Shown: positions 34,460 to 44,418, counted from the stretch's first letter. The stretch is 46,457 bases of DNA from an uncultured Muribaculaceae bacterium (GCA_910576775.1 CAJTJV010000021.1:1-46457), one strand, 5' to 3'. Numbers and translations are program-made. Notes: generated by a model from the sequence alone, not told the origin.

Positions 34460-34478
34460 ATTAAATACTGGTTTATTG

Positions 34479-37199
34479 TCATGATACGTATAATTTCATA
34501 TAATGATAACCACTGACATGTACTATATATATACCGGGTGTTTTTAATTCGAATGTCCCGCTGCCGTGCCATATAAGGCGACCGCTGATATCGTAGATTT
34601 TTGTCGGTGAAGATGATTCTATAGTATTATTGTATATTTTTAGAGGTATGTTTCCTTCATTTATGGAGTTTGTGCCGGCAGACGCATTCAGATCAACTTT
34701 GATGCGCTCTGAGCGGAGCGATGTATATTCGCCACCGTCATATGCGTACACGTCATAATAATATATATGTCGCGGTTCGAGATTTTCCACTTTGAACGAA
34801 TTGACATTTCCCGTGCTGACGGCATTGTAATCTTCATGTTCGTTAAGGACATAGTCGCCATGGAACATGATACATACATCATCGATTGCAAGTGCGCCTT
34901 TATCAGGACGGTCGAATATAATACGTACTGCGTCAAATTCGGTATCAGGAAGCGGTATGCTGATTGTTTTACCACCTTTCTCGCTCGTTACGGAGCTACT
35001 GGCTATCGATTGCCATTCTTCGCCTGCAAGCGCATCGATAAGGATTTTTTCGTTGACTCCTGTACCATTTCCGCGGTGCCAGAAAGAGAGATTGGCGCCC
35101 CGTTTCCCGTTACAGGAGATTTCCAGATAATCACCATCTTTAGATAATCGTAGTGAAGGCGTGTTTTCCCCACAATAAGAGGACATCCCATATGAAGCGT
35201 TCGACGAGCTTGTCCATCCTTGAGGCAGTGATTCCGCGCCATTGTCGAAGCTGCAAGATGTTTCTGTAGATTCGCCCTCATCCTGCCTGTAGACTGTAAG
35301 GAAATATTCATGTGCGCCATCCAGTTTTTCCCATCTTGCCGTGAAAGATGTTTCTGTCAGGTCGGACGGTGCCAATGATACCGGTGCGAAATAATCGAAT
35401 GTCGGATCAAGAGTCCGGACAGACAGCGGCACAGACGGTATGCTGCCGTACATACCGTCTTCGGCGCATACCGTAAATGTATATTCTGTAGATGGCTCTA
35501 ATCCTGTCACGGTTAGTTGCGAAGCATCACCCGAGGTCGTGAATTCTGATATTTCCTGGAAAGCATCGTTGTAAATGCGTACTGTGTACCCACAAGCATT
35601 TTTTACCTGATTCCATAAAACATTGAAATATCCGGCATGGATATCTTCGATCCGTATATTTTCGGGAGTGGAAATGTCTTCGGAGCCTCCGTTGACACGG
35701 ATAAGGACGTTGTTGAAGCGTTCGCTGATATCGGTGAGATTGAACCCGAGTCCATTTCTCTTCCATGATACAAGCGCCGGATCGGTATTCGCTGATATAG
35801 ATGTAACACCGGAAATGCCGGGAAAACAGTCGCCGTTGCGGCTTTCTTCAGTTCTGGTACCGTCTGCTTCGACTATGTCCACGTGGTTGTGAGAAGGGTC
35901 GTTGTTGACTTTGTTTGCTTTCCATATTTCTTTATCATAATCTATATGCCACAGCAACATTCCATGTCCCGGGATGAATTCGTCCCAACCGGACTGCCTG
36001 CGGTTTTCAATTATAAAGTATTCATTCTCGTTTTCTGTCGGAATGAGGCGCGCACCGCCGTTTTCAAGCGGTTCGAGGGCTATGTTGGCGCTTTCTTTGG
36101 AAAGTGTCGGAATATCGATATATCCGAGTGCTGCGCGTTCCCATGCGGAATACTGTGGAGGTGTGCATCCGTCGTTGTTATAGGGACCGTAGTCCATGGC
36201 AGACCAAGCTCCTGCGGTGAAGGAACCGGTGGCATATTCAGTCGAATATAAATCGGGAAGCCCCATTACGTGCGAGAATTCGTGTACGAATGTACCGATT
36301 CCCACAGGACGGTAGCCGTAACCGAGTTCGGATAGCTCCCATTCATTACAGCATGCATATCTGTCAAGACGGACTCCGTCGAAAGTGTAAATTGTGCCCG
36401 GTTCGGCAACCGACAATCGCCAGGCGTGTGGCCATACGCAGTCTGAGCTTCCTCCGGATGCTTCTCCACGGCCCGCGTACACTACAAATACATTGTCGAT
36501 AAAACCGTCGCCGTCGCAATCATATTGAGAAAAATCGACCGAGGCGTTAAGTTGGCGGCAAGACTCTATAACCATGCGTTGTGGATTTCTATCATGGTTA
36601 TATGCGTCGCTACCGCCGTAATATTCGCGGCGTTGCTGAAGAGTTATCGGTCCGAAAACATCAAATTCGGGTTCGAAAAGCCCTCCTGATGAATGCATGA
36701 ACCAGTCACGTGCGCTTCCGGTGGCATGGTAATCGGAGAATCCTTCTTCGTTCAACATACGGGTGAAATAGTCAAGGGGATTACCGAGATTGAATTTTAC
36801 ATCCTGATATTCCACAAGAACGACGGCAACTTTCTGTTTTCCTTTGGCCGGAAATGTTGTGCCTTCTACTATGCCGCTGATTTTGTTCCGTGCTTTAATG
36901 GCATCATTAAGACGTGTAACCGCTTTGCGGGCTTCAATTTTTTGTCCGCTTTTTACAAGGCGCCCGTCTCCGGATATGTCGGCGGGATAAAATATATCGC
37001 CTTCTCGAATCAACAGAGAACCGTCGGCTTCAGAAACGTAATAATGAAAATTCTCATCGCCATATTGTAGAGCGAGTATCTCTTGGCCGTCGGGATCTTG
37101 TGCTGTAACCACACCTTTTCTTGCCGGCATGGCTGTGGAGAGGGTATTGATAAGCAGGGCTGCCATAGTGCAGCATATTGGGTAGAGTTTCTGTGACAT
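34479..37199 (-). CDS. M6-family secreted metalloprotease, probable T9SS cargo
   Basis: 906 aa with an N-terminal signal segment. The zinc motif HEFSHVMGLPD is at residues 306-316 (HExxH plus a downstream Asp), as in immune inhibitor A and related M6 peptidases. A SARDWFMHSSGGLFEPEFDVFG segment precedes it. After the catalytic domain come FN3-like repeats (NVLWNQVKNACGYTVRIY, TARWEKLDGAHEYFLTVY) around a jelly-roll module (SLRLSKDGDYLEI). The C-terminus KIYDISGRLIWHGSGTF ... YMKLYVS resembles the T9SS sorting domain. A role in degrading host or dietary proteins is inferred. Own -7 box upstream. Confidence 0.88.
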   Translation of the reverse strand: MSQKLYPICCTMAALLINTLSTAMPARKGVVTAQDPDGQEILALQYGDENFHYYVSEADGSLLIREGDIFYPADISGDGRLVKSGQKIEARKAVTRLNDAIKARNKISGIVEGTTFPAKGKQKVAVVLVEYQDVKFNLGNPLDYFTRMLNEEGFSDYHATGSARDWFMHSSGGLFEPEFDVFGPITLQQRREYYGGSDAYNHDRNPQRMVIESCRQLNASVDFSQYDCDGDGFIDNVFVVYAGRGEASGGSSDCVWPHAWRLSVAEPGTIYTFDGVRLDRYACCNEWELSELGYGYRPVGIGTFVHEFSHVMGLPDLYSTEYATGSFTAGAWSAMDYGPYNNDGCTPPQYSAWERAALGYIDIPTLSKESANIALEPLENGGARLIPTENENEYFIIENRRQSGWDEFIPGHGMLLWHIDYDKEIWKANKVNNDPSHNHVDIVEADGTRTEESRNGDCFPGISGVTSISANTDPALVSWKRNGLGFNLTDISERFNNVLIRVNGGSEDISTPENIRIEDIHAGYFNVLWNQVKNACGYTVRIYNDAFQEISEFTTSGDASQLTVTGLEPSTEYTFTVCAEDGMYGSIPSVPLSVRTLDPTFDYFAPVSLAPSDLTETSFTARWEKLDGAHEYFLTVYRQDEGESTETSCSFDNGAESLPQGWTSSSNASYGMSSYCGENTPSLRLSKDGDYLEISCNGKRGANLSFWHRGNGTGVNEKILIDALAGEEWQSIASSSVTSEKGGKTISIPLPDTEFDAVRIIFDRPDKGALAIDDVCIMFHGDYVLNEHEDYNAVSTGNVNSFKVENLEPRHIYYYDVYAYDGGEYTSLRSERIKVDLNASAGTNSINEGNIPLKIYNNTIESSSPTKIYDISGRLIWHGSGTFELKTPGIYIVHVSGYHYMKLYVS

Positions 37200-37228
37200 T
37201 TTGCTTGTAATGCGATTTGATTGTTTTG

Positions 37229-37236
37229 CAAATGTA
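37229..37236 (-). promoter_or_regulatory. -7 box of the M6 protease operon
   Basis: The minus strand reads TACATTTG (TAnnTTTG), 30 nt upstream of the ATG at 37199. The cargo operon is thus separately transcribed from the T9SS operon that ends at 37380. Confidence 0.6.
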
Positions 37237-37329
37237 ATGCTTTTATTCAGTATTATTGCAATAATGTCTATCTTTTTATGAAAGCTGTACCCAAATCCGA
37301 AATATAAATCAGAGATGATGGCTCTTTAT

Positions 37330-37358
37330 ATAAAAAAGACGGCAATGAGCCGTCTTTT
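37330..37358 (-). terminator. Terminator of the T9SS operon
   Basis: AAAAGACGGC (37334-37343) pairs with GCCGTCTTTT (37349-37358) around a 5-nt loop, with T residues after the stem on the minus strand. It is about 20 nt after the gldN stop. Confidence 0.85.
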
Positions 37359-37379
37359 CTATTGTTTATTCTGTAATTA

Positions 37380-38495
37380 TTATTTGCGTCGGCGTACTGA
37401 ACGCGCAGCATTACTTGATGAGGAAGATTTTATGCTTTTTGGCTTCTTTTCCTTTACTTTTGACGAGCGTTTCGTAGAGCGTTTGGCAGCTCTGGTATTA
37501 GAGGTTTTGTCAGTTGTACTCTTCACTTCAGTAGAGTCTTTCGCATGTCCGGCTTCTGCTGCTTCTTTTGCTTCGCGGGCTGCGATGACTTCTTCGCGTG
37601 ACGGAACCCAAAGCTTTTTCTCAAAATCGTCAAGGCGCCGTTGGATGCTGTCTTGAGCGTGTTTCAATGCGTCTGCATCCGGATGAAGCTGTACCATCGA
37701 CTTGTTTTTGAGGTTGCGTGTCTTGTAAATGTCGCCATCGTACATTGTCAGAGTAAAGAAATCGTCGTATGTACAGGTCGGGAGATTGTTGTCGTCGTCA
37801 ACAAAAATTGTCTGTGCTGCAAGATAAGGGCGAAGGTCGGAGAATTTTACCCAGAACATGGGGTATTTCAGTGCGTCGCCAAAATCGCCGGCCCGGTGTA
37901 GAACAGGACAGATTGCTTCGACAACAGGTTTGAGTCGGTTGTGACGGGTATCAAATTCCCAACGCTCTATAATAAAGTAGGAGAGTACTTCGTTGGTGGG
38001 AACATCCGACGGATCAATGTCGAATTTGGGATTTTTTTCCGTCGACCCTTTGGCATCGGTATAGGGGATATAGAACCGGTCGAGAACGTCACGCACTTTG
38101 ATGCGGTACTGGTCGGTGAACACTTCCCTGCCATCAAGATACTCGTATGCAGGAATGGTATTGGATGCCAACAGGCGCATTACTATGCGGAAAAGATTAT
38201 CCTGCCCTTCGATAGGCTCCTCCGGAAAATAGAGTGGGGCGTTTTTGTCTTTGTCCAAGTCGAGCGAACGGTAGATTACCCTCATCCATTGCTTGTCGGC
38301 ATCGGTTACCGAAGAATTGTCTGTAGTATAGAAATTCTGCATTCTTTCAGTAACCTGAGTTCCGTCCTGTTGCTTTGGCGCGTTGCGGTCGTTGGTGCGA
38401 CGGCGAACCACACCTTGCCCTTCATCCTGAGCCGATACCGGAACTGCGCAGAGTAGCGCTATGGCTGCCAGTGTTAACTTGAATATCTTGTGCAT
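37380..38495 (-). CDS. gldN: T9SS protein GldN/PorN
   Basis: 371 aa with signal peptide MHKIFKLTLAAIALLCAVPVS. The GldN core has WMRVIYRSLDLDKDKNAPLYFP, YIDGREVF-like YEYLDGREVFTDQY and EVLSYFIIERWEFDTRHN. PorN and PorK form the periplasmic ring of the type IX system. The C-terminus carries a low-complexity Lys/Arg/Ser tail (KRSTKRSSKVKEKKPK ... RRRK) of about 50 residues after the core. Last gene of the T9SS operon. Confidence 0.93.
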   Translation of the reverse strand: MHKIFKLTLAAIALLCAVPVSAQDEGQGVVRRRTNDRNAPKQQDGTQVTERMQNFYTTDNSSVTDADKQWMRVIYRSLDLDKDKNAPLYFPEEPIEGQDNLFRIVMRLLASNTIPAYEYLDGREVFTDQYRIKVRDVLDRFYIPYTDAKGSTEKNPKFDIDPSDVPTNEVLSYFIIERWEFDTRHNRLKPVVEAICPVLHRAGDFGDALKYPMFWVKFSDLRPYLAAQTIFVDDDNNLPTCTYDDFFTLTMYDGDIYKTRNLKNKSMVQLHPDADALKHAQDSIQRRLDDFEKKLWVPSREEVIAAREAKEAAEAGHAKDSTEVKSTTDKTSNTRAAKRSTKRSSKVKEKKPKSIKSSSSSNAARSVRRRK

Positions 38496-38527
38496 ATTGC
38501 TTCCGTGAATGATATAGGGATAAATCT

Positions 38528-40093
38528 TTAGTTTATAATTACTTCCATAGGAGAGAGGTCGCGTGTGATGCCGTCCGGGCCTTTTGCGCGTATTCTGCTT
38601 ATATAGAATCGTTTGCCTCGCGACAGCCGCTGGAATTGCTGCTTCTGGCGAGCCGAGAACTGAGAACCTTGGCTTACTTCCGGCATGGCGTTGCCTGATG
38701 AATCGAAGAAGACAGTCTCGAAACTTTCAACTGTGAAAGGTGTATCGAGAAGACCGTCGTCGATTGCGGCTTCAAGACCGGAAGAGGCAATAAGCAGTGC
38801 CTTTTGGAATGGTTTGCCTCCACGATAATGGTCGACGTTACCCTGTTTGTCGGTAAAAGCTATGAAAGGAGTGGGATCAGGTAGTTTGCGCACCCGGAAT
38901 GTGGTGGATGCCATTGTCACAGGGCGTCCGTCCATATTGGCCGTTACTGTTACCACAGCGTTTTCACCTACTTTTGATGGACGGGCAACCCAATGATCTC
39001 CCTGACGCGTCAGGCTACCGTTTGTCATTGTAGCAGAGATATCTCCCATGGCTACACCGGGAACTGAAATGCCAACAGGGTTGTCAATGCCTGCATAGAG
39101 AACGTTCATAAGCGTAGCTGACACAGTTGCCATTGGTTCGATAACTGTGTAAGACGATGTAAATTCATGTTTTGTACTTGTGCCGTCACCATGCGAAACC
39201 TCAAGCCAGCCTTTATAGGTAAAGTCGCCGGTAGAACCGGTGCTGACTTCGTAGAGTCCATTGTTGTTGTTTAGTGGTTTGCCGTCAATGAATACTTGTG
39301 GACGCTGGGTTGTGTCTACTGCGGCAAGTACAATATTCGCCGAATACTTGCTACCGCGCATCACGAGGCGGGACTGGGGCATGACATAGGCGTTGAGCTC
39401 ATTGACGCGTACGTCGCCGGCATCCACCTGAGCCAGAAGAGATGAAAGCACCTCACCCTCGGCATATAGGATGTCACTCTGTAGCTTTGCCAAAAGTGTT
39501 ATTGCTGCTACTACAGGTTGCTGGTCGAACTTTGCTTCTTCCCAAGACTGTGGGGTGAATGTGCCCTTTTTCATTATGTCGCTTGTAGACAGAGCTTCTT
39601 CTATGGTATTCCGTTTGAGAGTATCGGGAATAAGTGATGCGATATAGTTTCGGTAGTCATCGACTCTGGTACGGAGAATTTGTCCGCGGGGATTAGTTGG
39701 CGACAGCATGATTACAGCTGCCGATTCAAGGTCGTCGCGGTTGAGGATATCGTCTGGGTTACCGTCTTTACCGTCGGCCTTTTCGACTATAAGATGTTTG
39801 AGTGTATCGACATAATTATATAGACTTGCAGTCGCCCGGCGGACCTCAGACGCTTTGTCAAGCCAGGCGTGTGCCTTGTCCGGATTCTGTTCCGCAAGAG
39901 CTTCAAGCTGGCTGAATACGGCACCGTTTCTTTGGTCGTAGTTGGCGTTTGAGCGGTTGAGACCTTCGTGTACCTGGGTGAACCCGTCGAGCACATCGCT
40001 GCTGACGTTCAGCGCAAGCATTGCCGTCAGAACGATATACATAAGGTTTATCATCTTCTGGCGTGGTGAAAGTCTGTTGGTATTTGCTCCCAT
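38528..40093 (-). CDS. gldM: T9SS motor protein GldM/PorM
   Basis: 521 aa. One N-terminal membrane helix (KMINLMYIVLTAMLALNVSS) with the conserved start ending VLDGFTQVHEGL, then the long periplasmic region with the GldM domains (LSPTNPRGQILRTRVDDYR, VVAAITLLAKLQSDI). It forms with GldL the proton-driven motor that powers transport and gliding. It begins 11 nt after the gldL stop. Confidence 0.95.
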   Translation of the reverse strand: MGANTNRLSPRQKMINLMYIVLTAMLALNVSSDVLDGFTQVHEGLNRSNANYDQRNGAVFSQLEALAEQNPDKAHAWLDKASEVRRATASLYNYVDTLKHLIVEKADGKDGNPDDILNRDDLESAAVIMLSPTNPRGQILRTRVDDYRNYIASLIPDTLKRNTIEEALSTSDIMKKGTFTPQSWEEAKFDQQPVVAAITLLAKLQSDILYAEGEVLSSLLAQVDAGDVRVNELNAYVMPQSRLVMRGSKYSANIVLAAVDTTQRPQVFIDGKPLNNNNGLYEVSTGSTGDFTYKGWLEVSHGDGTSTKHEFTSSYTVIEPMATVSATLMNVLYAGIDNPVGISVPGVAMGDISATMTNGSLTRQGDHWVARPSKVGENAVVTVTANMDGRPVTMASTTFRVRKLPDPTPFIAFTDKQGNVDHYRGGKPFQKALLIASSGLEAAIDDGLLDTPFTVESFETVFFDSSGNAMPEVSQGSQFSARQKQQFQRLSRGKRFYISRIRAKGPDGITRDLSPMEVIIN

Positions 40094-40104
40094 CTGTTAT
40101 ATAA

Positions 40105-41088
40105 TTAGAGAGTTTTATCGTTGTTTGTGTGTGCCGGGGAGTGCTCGCTACTGTCGCGAGTCGCACAGTTGTGCTGACGGAGGTCGGTTGCTATAGGCAT
40201 GCCGTCAATGTCGGGCGGTGTCATACCGGGGCGGTACATGTTTACTGTCATAGCCGTAATCATGCGCTCGTAAATAGAATTGAGCTGCTGCATATAGCGT
40301 GCCATCTTTTCTGTTTCCTCGCAGTAGCGCGCGCTTTGGTTTGCGCTCTTTTCGTACATGTCACGTATATCCTTGATGCCACGGTTTACGCGGTCGATCG
40401 CATCAATCTGGCTTGAAACACTGCGGAGCTGAAGCTCGTAGATGGTATTGAGACCACCGAGATTGCGATATAGATTCTGCATCTGATCCACATAGCCCTG
40501 AGAGCTTTCGCTGATACCTGTTGAATTCTCGGTAATGGAACGGTAGCTGTCAAGAAGAACCGTCGATACTTCGTTCAGTGCGGCTGTCGTCTGGCGGAGC
40601 TGCTGCATTTCCTCGGTTATGGAATTCATCTGTTCGAGATACTGTTGGGACGCTGTGGCAAGGTCCGTCGCGGGGAGCACTGTTCCTGCGGGATTAGTTG
40701 CCCCGGCAGGAATCGATGTCGCTGCGGTTCCGGCCTGAACTTCTGCACCTGCCGATGCGTTGCCTCCTGCGATTACTACACCGCCACCTCCGAAATTCGA
40801 GCCTGTGATTCCGGGACCTGCATCTTTGTCTTTAAGAGCGGGAAATACGTCCTCCCAATGGTATTCTTTCGGTGGACGGTCGAAGGCTGTAAGGACGAAC
40901 ATCAATACTTCGGTACCCATACCAATGGAGAGAAGAGCGTTGCCGCCGGGCAGGTGCAGGATTTTGAAAAGCGCACCCCATATAACAATAGCGGCGCCTA
41001 TTGAATAAGCGAAATTGAAGAAGCGCTGGCCATTTTCACTGCTGATGAAATTGCCGATAGTGCTTTTGTATGATTTTATTTTTTCCAT
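40105..41088 (-). CDS. gldL: T9SS motor protein GldL/PorL
   Basis: 327 aa. Two N-terminal membrane helices (FAYSIGAAIVIWGALFKILH and LLSIGMGTEVLMFVLTAF) hold the motor's conserved segment with LPGG between them. The rest is a cytoplasmic helical domain with a Gly/Ala-rich linker (NFGGGGVVIAGGNASAG). It starts 28 nt after gldK. Confidence 0.94.
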   Translation of the reverse strand: MEKIKSYKSTIGNFISSENGQRFFNFAYSIGAAIVIWGALFKILHLPGGNALLSIGMGTEVLMFVLTAFDRPPKEYHWEDVFPALKDKDAGPGITGSNFGGGGVVIAGGNASAGAEVQAGTAATSIPAGATNPAGTVLPATDLATASQQYLEQMNSITEEMQQLRQTTAALNEVSTVLLDSYRSITENSTGISESSQGYVDQMQNLYRNLGGLNTIYELQLRSVSSQIDAIDRVNRGIKDIRDMYEKSANQSARYCEETEKMARYMQQLNSIYERMITAMTVNMYRPGMTPPDIDGMPIATDLRQHNCATRDSSEHSPAHTNNDKTL

Positions 41089-41116
41089 TGTAGTCGATTA
41101 TGCTTTGGAGAGTGCT

Positions 41117-42571
41117 TTATCGTTTCTTGTTCTGTTTCTGTCCTTTTGCGAAGCCGATCTGCGTGCGTACGCAGCGGAAACCTATATATGAGCGCTGTTC
41201 GTTCTGATACTCCCACATGCGGAGGTCGGAGCGTACGTTGTGAGCCACATCTTTCCATGAGCCGCCACGGATAATTTTGCGTTTCATCTTATATGGGTCT
41301 TCGACGGCAGCGTCGTAGCGGTATTCAGGATTGAGATCGTTGGTGAGGCGTCCGACGCTTTCGGTGAATGCAGTGGACGTCCATTCGCTTACATTGCCCG
41401 CCATGTCGTAGAGTCCGAAATCATTTGGAGCGTATGTGCCGACGCGCGATGTGATTACATGGCCGTCTTTGACATAGTTGCCTTCCTGTGGCTTGAAATT
41501 GGCGTAGAAACAGCCTCGGTCGTCGCTCATAGTGAGGTCGCCGTCCCATGGATACATGTTTTCGTCAATACCGGCGCGAGCTGCGAATTCCCATTCCGCT
41601 TCTGTCGGCAGACGATATGGTTCTACATAAACACCTTCTTTGCCGAGGGAGCGGCGTAGATATTCGGTGCGCCAGTTGGCGAATGCGTTTGCCTGTTCCC
41701 AGCTTACGCCTACTACCGGATAGTCGTTATATCCGCCATGTGAGAAATACATGCGGACATATGGCTCGTTGTACGAGTTCTCGAAATCGTTCACCCAAGC
41801 AGTGGTGTCAGGGTATATGTTTACGATGTACGTGTTGAGAAAATCATAGTCGCCTGTGAGTCCGCGGGTAATGGTTTGGCGAATTATCTCACCTTCTTCG
41901 TTGATGAAGGCGGTATCCTTCGAGATTGTTGGAATGTCGGTAGGTACCGGTTTGTCGGTATTGTACTCGCGACGTTTTGGGTCGAGTCGGTTGCGGCGGC
42001 GGGCGGCTTCTGTATGGTTGTATATCTCGTACCGGTAGTTAAGTTGCTCCGCATCAAGCTCGCGCACGCCTGTAATCGGATTTGTGCGATATACGCTTTC
42101 TATTGCGCGCAGTTCATCTTCGTTGGGGTTACGCCAGGGTATCGCTTTATTCCAGTTGAGATGGGGCTTCACAGGGTTGCCCTCGCGGTCTTCTTCAATC
42201 TTGAACTCTTCGTTGCCGCCGAAAGCCGGGTCGGCAAGGCGTTCGCGGATGATACTGTCGCGAACCCAGAATACGAATTGCTTGTATTTGCCGTTTGTTA
42301 TCTCTGTTTCATCCATCCAGAAACCGTCGACGGAAATACCGCGTGCATCAGCCTGTAGATTCCACAGCGAGTCGGCTTTGTTAACGCCCATTTTCATGGA
42401 ACCGCGGTCTACAAGAACCATGCCGTAGGGTGTGGGCTCTGCCCATGCGGTACCCCCGACACCGGTGACTTCACCGCCGGCGGAGGAACGTGCGCCACCG
42501 GCACACGATGCCAAAAGGCCTGCGGCAGCTAAGGGGAGCAATATCTGACTTGTTTTCTTCATGTTATCCAT
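41117..42571 (-). CDS. gldK: T9SS lipoprotein GldK/PorK
   Basis: 484 aa; the ATG at 42562 (MKKTSQILL) is an alternative start. The lipobox LLASC marks a lipoprotein. The body is a formylglycine-generating-enzyme-like fold: GSMKMG, VDGFWMDETEITNGKYKQF, VVGVSWEQANAFANWRTEYL, YRLPTEAEWEFAARAG, FGLYDMAGNVSEWTS and IRGGSWKDVAHNVRSD. In the T9SS this fold is used structurally to build the PorK-PorN ring. Second-half motifs are complete. Confidence 0.94.
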   Translation of the reverse strand: MDNMKKTSQILLPLAAAGLLASCAGGARSSAGGEVTGVGGTAWAEPTPYGMVLVDRGSMKMGVNKADSLWNLQADARGISVDGFWMDETEITNGKYKQFVFWVRDSIIRERLADPAFGGNEEFKIEEDREGNPVKPHLNWNKAIPWRNPNEDELRAIESVYRTNPITGVRELDAEQLNYRYEIYNHTEAARRRNRLDPKRREYNTDKPVPTDIPTISKDTAFINEEGEIIRQTITRGLTGDYDFLNTYIVNIYPDTTAWVNDFENSYNEPYVRMYFSHGGYNDYPVVGVSWEQANAFANWRTEYLRRSLGKEGVYVEPYRLPTEAEWEFAARAGIDENMYPWDGDLTMSDDRGCFYANFKPQEGNYVKDGHVITSRVGTYAPNDFGLYDMAGNVSEWTSTAFTESVGRLTNDLNPEYRYDAAVEDPYKMKRKIIRGGSWKDVAHNVRSDLRMWEYQNEQRSYIGFRCVRTQIGFAKGQKQNKKR

Positions 42572-42607
42572 GTTCCGGATGTATATTTATCTGAATTGGT
42601 TTCTTTG

Positions 42608-43600
42608 TTACATTATCCGCACACTCTTGTGTCGGTTTTTGTTTTTGTCGTTGAGATTCAGCTTCATGCTGTAGCCGACGAATATTTCGTGACTCCCGGA
42701 CGATGCGCTGTGAATGGCAGATGTCGCATAGTCGTAACTGTATCCGATATAGAAATTTTTGATTTCGGCGGCTACGGTTGCTGTGACGGCATCGTCCCAA
42801 CGGTAGCCGATGCCAAAGCTCAGGAATTTTTTATAACGGCCTCTTGCCATTATTTCAGCCGTCGTAAAGGTAAAATTCGATTTTACCAATATTGCAGGCA
42901 TTATTTCAAATAACGTATTTTTTACGGGAATATTGCATCCTGCGGTAAAATAGAGTGTCCGGTCTGCTCTGAACTGGTATTTGCGGTCGCCGGAGGTTTC
43001 GGAGCCGCCTGATGAATTCTCGGCGTTCATAGTTACCGTTGGGGATGTGAGGTGCGTGCATGATATTCCGGCATAGAATTTCGGATGTTCGAACCATAGG
43101 CCTGCGTCAAGGTCTAAAGCCGTTCCGTGGATGTCGTTTGTCGGAAGAGCGTCGTCAGAGCCTTCGTGGTAATCGTCATCGGATGGAAGGTATAGCTCGG
43201 AGCCTTTGAATGCCTGGTCGTAAAACCCCACTCTCACGCCGAAGCTCCATGAGCCTCCCCATTTGTGCAGTTTATATGCCGCTTGTACGCCCATGTTCAG
43301 TGATTTGTAAAGGCCTTCACTGCTTTGTATCAGAGCTACGCCTACGCCTACACGGTTTTTCCCAACTTTAAAAGGCATATCGGCTGTCCCTACGAACGAC
43401 TGGGGAGCATTGTCGATTCCGAGCCATTGCAGGCGTGCGCCGCCGCGAATTCTAAGGAAATCCGTGTTGCCGGCTGCCGACGGGTTGTATAATGTGGGTG
43501 CGGCATAGAATTGTGTAAGATTTATGTCGCTCTGTGCGAAAACGGCAGGTACCGAAATAGCGATGAGCAGAAATAAAAGAAAGCTGATGTTCTGTTTCAT
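42608..43600 (-). CDS. porP: T9SS outer-membrane protein PorP/SprF family
   Basis: A 330-aa beta-barrel protein with signal peptide and the family start DINLTQFYAAPTLYNPSAAGN, then RGGARLQWLGIDNAPQSF. C-terminal segments FLSFGIGYRWDDAVTA and IGYSYDYATSAIHSASSGSHEIFVGYS are typical of PorP/SprF. It lies 36 nt upstream of gldK (second gene of the operon), matching the porP-K-L-M-N order known in Porphyromonas. Confidence 0.92.
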   Translation of the reverse strand: MKQNISFLLFLLIAISVPAVFAQSDINLTQFYAAPTLYNPSAAGNTDFLRIRGGARLQWLGIDNAPQSFVGTADMPFKVGKNRVGVGVALIQSSEGLYKSLNMGVQAAYKLHKWGGSWSFGVRVGFYDQAFKGSELYLPSDDDYHEGSDDALPTNDIHGTALDLDAGLWFEHPKFYAGISCTHLTSPTVTMNAENSSGGSETSGDRKYQFRADRTLYFTAGCNIPVKNTLFEIMPAILVKSNFTFTTAEIMARGRYKKFLSFGIGYRWDDAVTATVAAEIKNFYIGYSYDYATSAIHSASSGSHEIFVGYSMKLNLNDKNKNRHKSVRIM

Positions 43601-43602
43601 CG

Positions 43603-44322
43603 CTATTCGAAATAAAATGTTAGTACAATCATCTTGGAAGTAGCCTTCTTTAAGGATTGTGTGAATTTTAATTTCATCGGGTCATCGACGAGGTCGGGAC
43701 GATCGTGATTGAGTACATCGGTAAGACCGAAGCAAAACTTTAACTCTGGAATCAGTTTAAAGTATGGCAGGTAGAAATCGCAACCTAAAGCGATACTTAA
43801 ATAACAGTCAAAGGTGTTGAGCTGGAGAAAGTCGCTGCCTTTTTTGTTTACGTCGAAAGCAGGCATCACACCGGCACTGATATATGGTCTGGCATTTCGA
43901 TAGCGCAGAGAGGCGTATTTTAGCTCGAGGGGGACTACGACAAATGTTGATTTAAGATTCTGTCGTTCTATGTTTCCTGAGTTAATTTCGCGCATAGTGA
44001 TGTTGCGGCTGCCGAAATACATGCCCGGACTCAGGCGGACAGAGAAATAATTGTTGAGTCGCAAGGCAAGAAGACCGTTTACGCAGAATCCGGGTTGATA
44101 CGACGGCTGTTCGAGACGCCATTCTTCTCCATCCTCGGTGATATGGCCGTTATGGGTAAGCCTGAGGTCTGACGAGAACGCTCCGATTGAAAATCCCAGG
44201 TGCCAGGCGCGCATATCGGCATATGGCCTGTTCTGGAGCTTGTCGTTGAATGCACGCGAAGCAGCCGGCACAGTTGAGGCAATGCCGGCTAAAAGCAACA
44301 ACAGTATCTTCAGATATTTCAT
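43603..44322 (-). CDS. porT: T9SS PorT/SprT-like outer membrane protein
   Basis: 239 aa from the ATG at 44322 (MKYLKILLLLLAGIAS); the frame could be read from a TTG one codon earlier. Signal peptide, then a small barrel with LGFSIGAFSSDLRL, FSVRLSPGMYFGSRNI, VVPLELKYASLRYRNARPYISAG and a terminal KMIVLTFYFE strand, matching PorT-family proteins needed for T9SS function. Only 2 nt separate it from porP, so it leads the operon. In Porphyromonas porT is usually separate from the K-L-M-N cluster. Confidence 0.88.
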   Translation of the reverse strand: MKYLKILLLLLAGIASTVPAASRAFNDKLQNRPYADMRAWHLGFSIGAFSSDLRLTHNGHITEDGEEWRLEQPSYQPGFCVNGLLALRLNNYFSVRLSPGMYFGSRNITMREINSGNIERQNLKSTFVVVPLELKYASLRYRNARPYISAGVMPAFDVNKKGSDFLQLNTFDCYLSIALGCDFYLPYFKLIPELKFCFGLTDVLNHDRPDLVDDPMKLKFTQSLKKATSKMIVLTFYFE

Positions 44323-44418
44323 CAATATTACTAACGACGCCTTCTGATGTTTATTGCATATTGATAAAAAAGTGTAAACTTTCTCGAACTTAATTATGAT
44401 GGCCTTGTTGAATTTTTA

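Noticed and set aside
42571..42642. Possible additional gene between porP and gldK
   Set aside because: The 36-nt gap is too short for a gene and shows only leader-like sequence.
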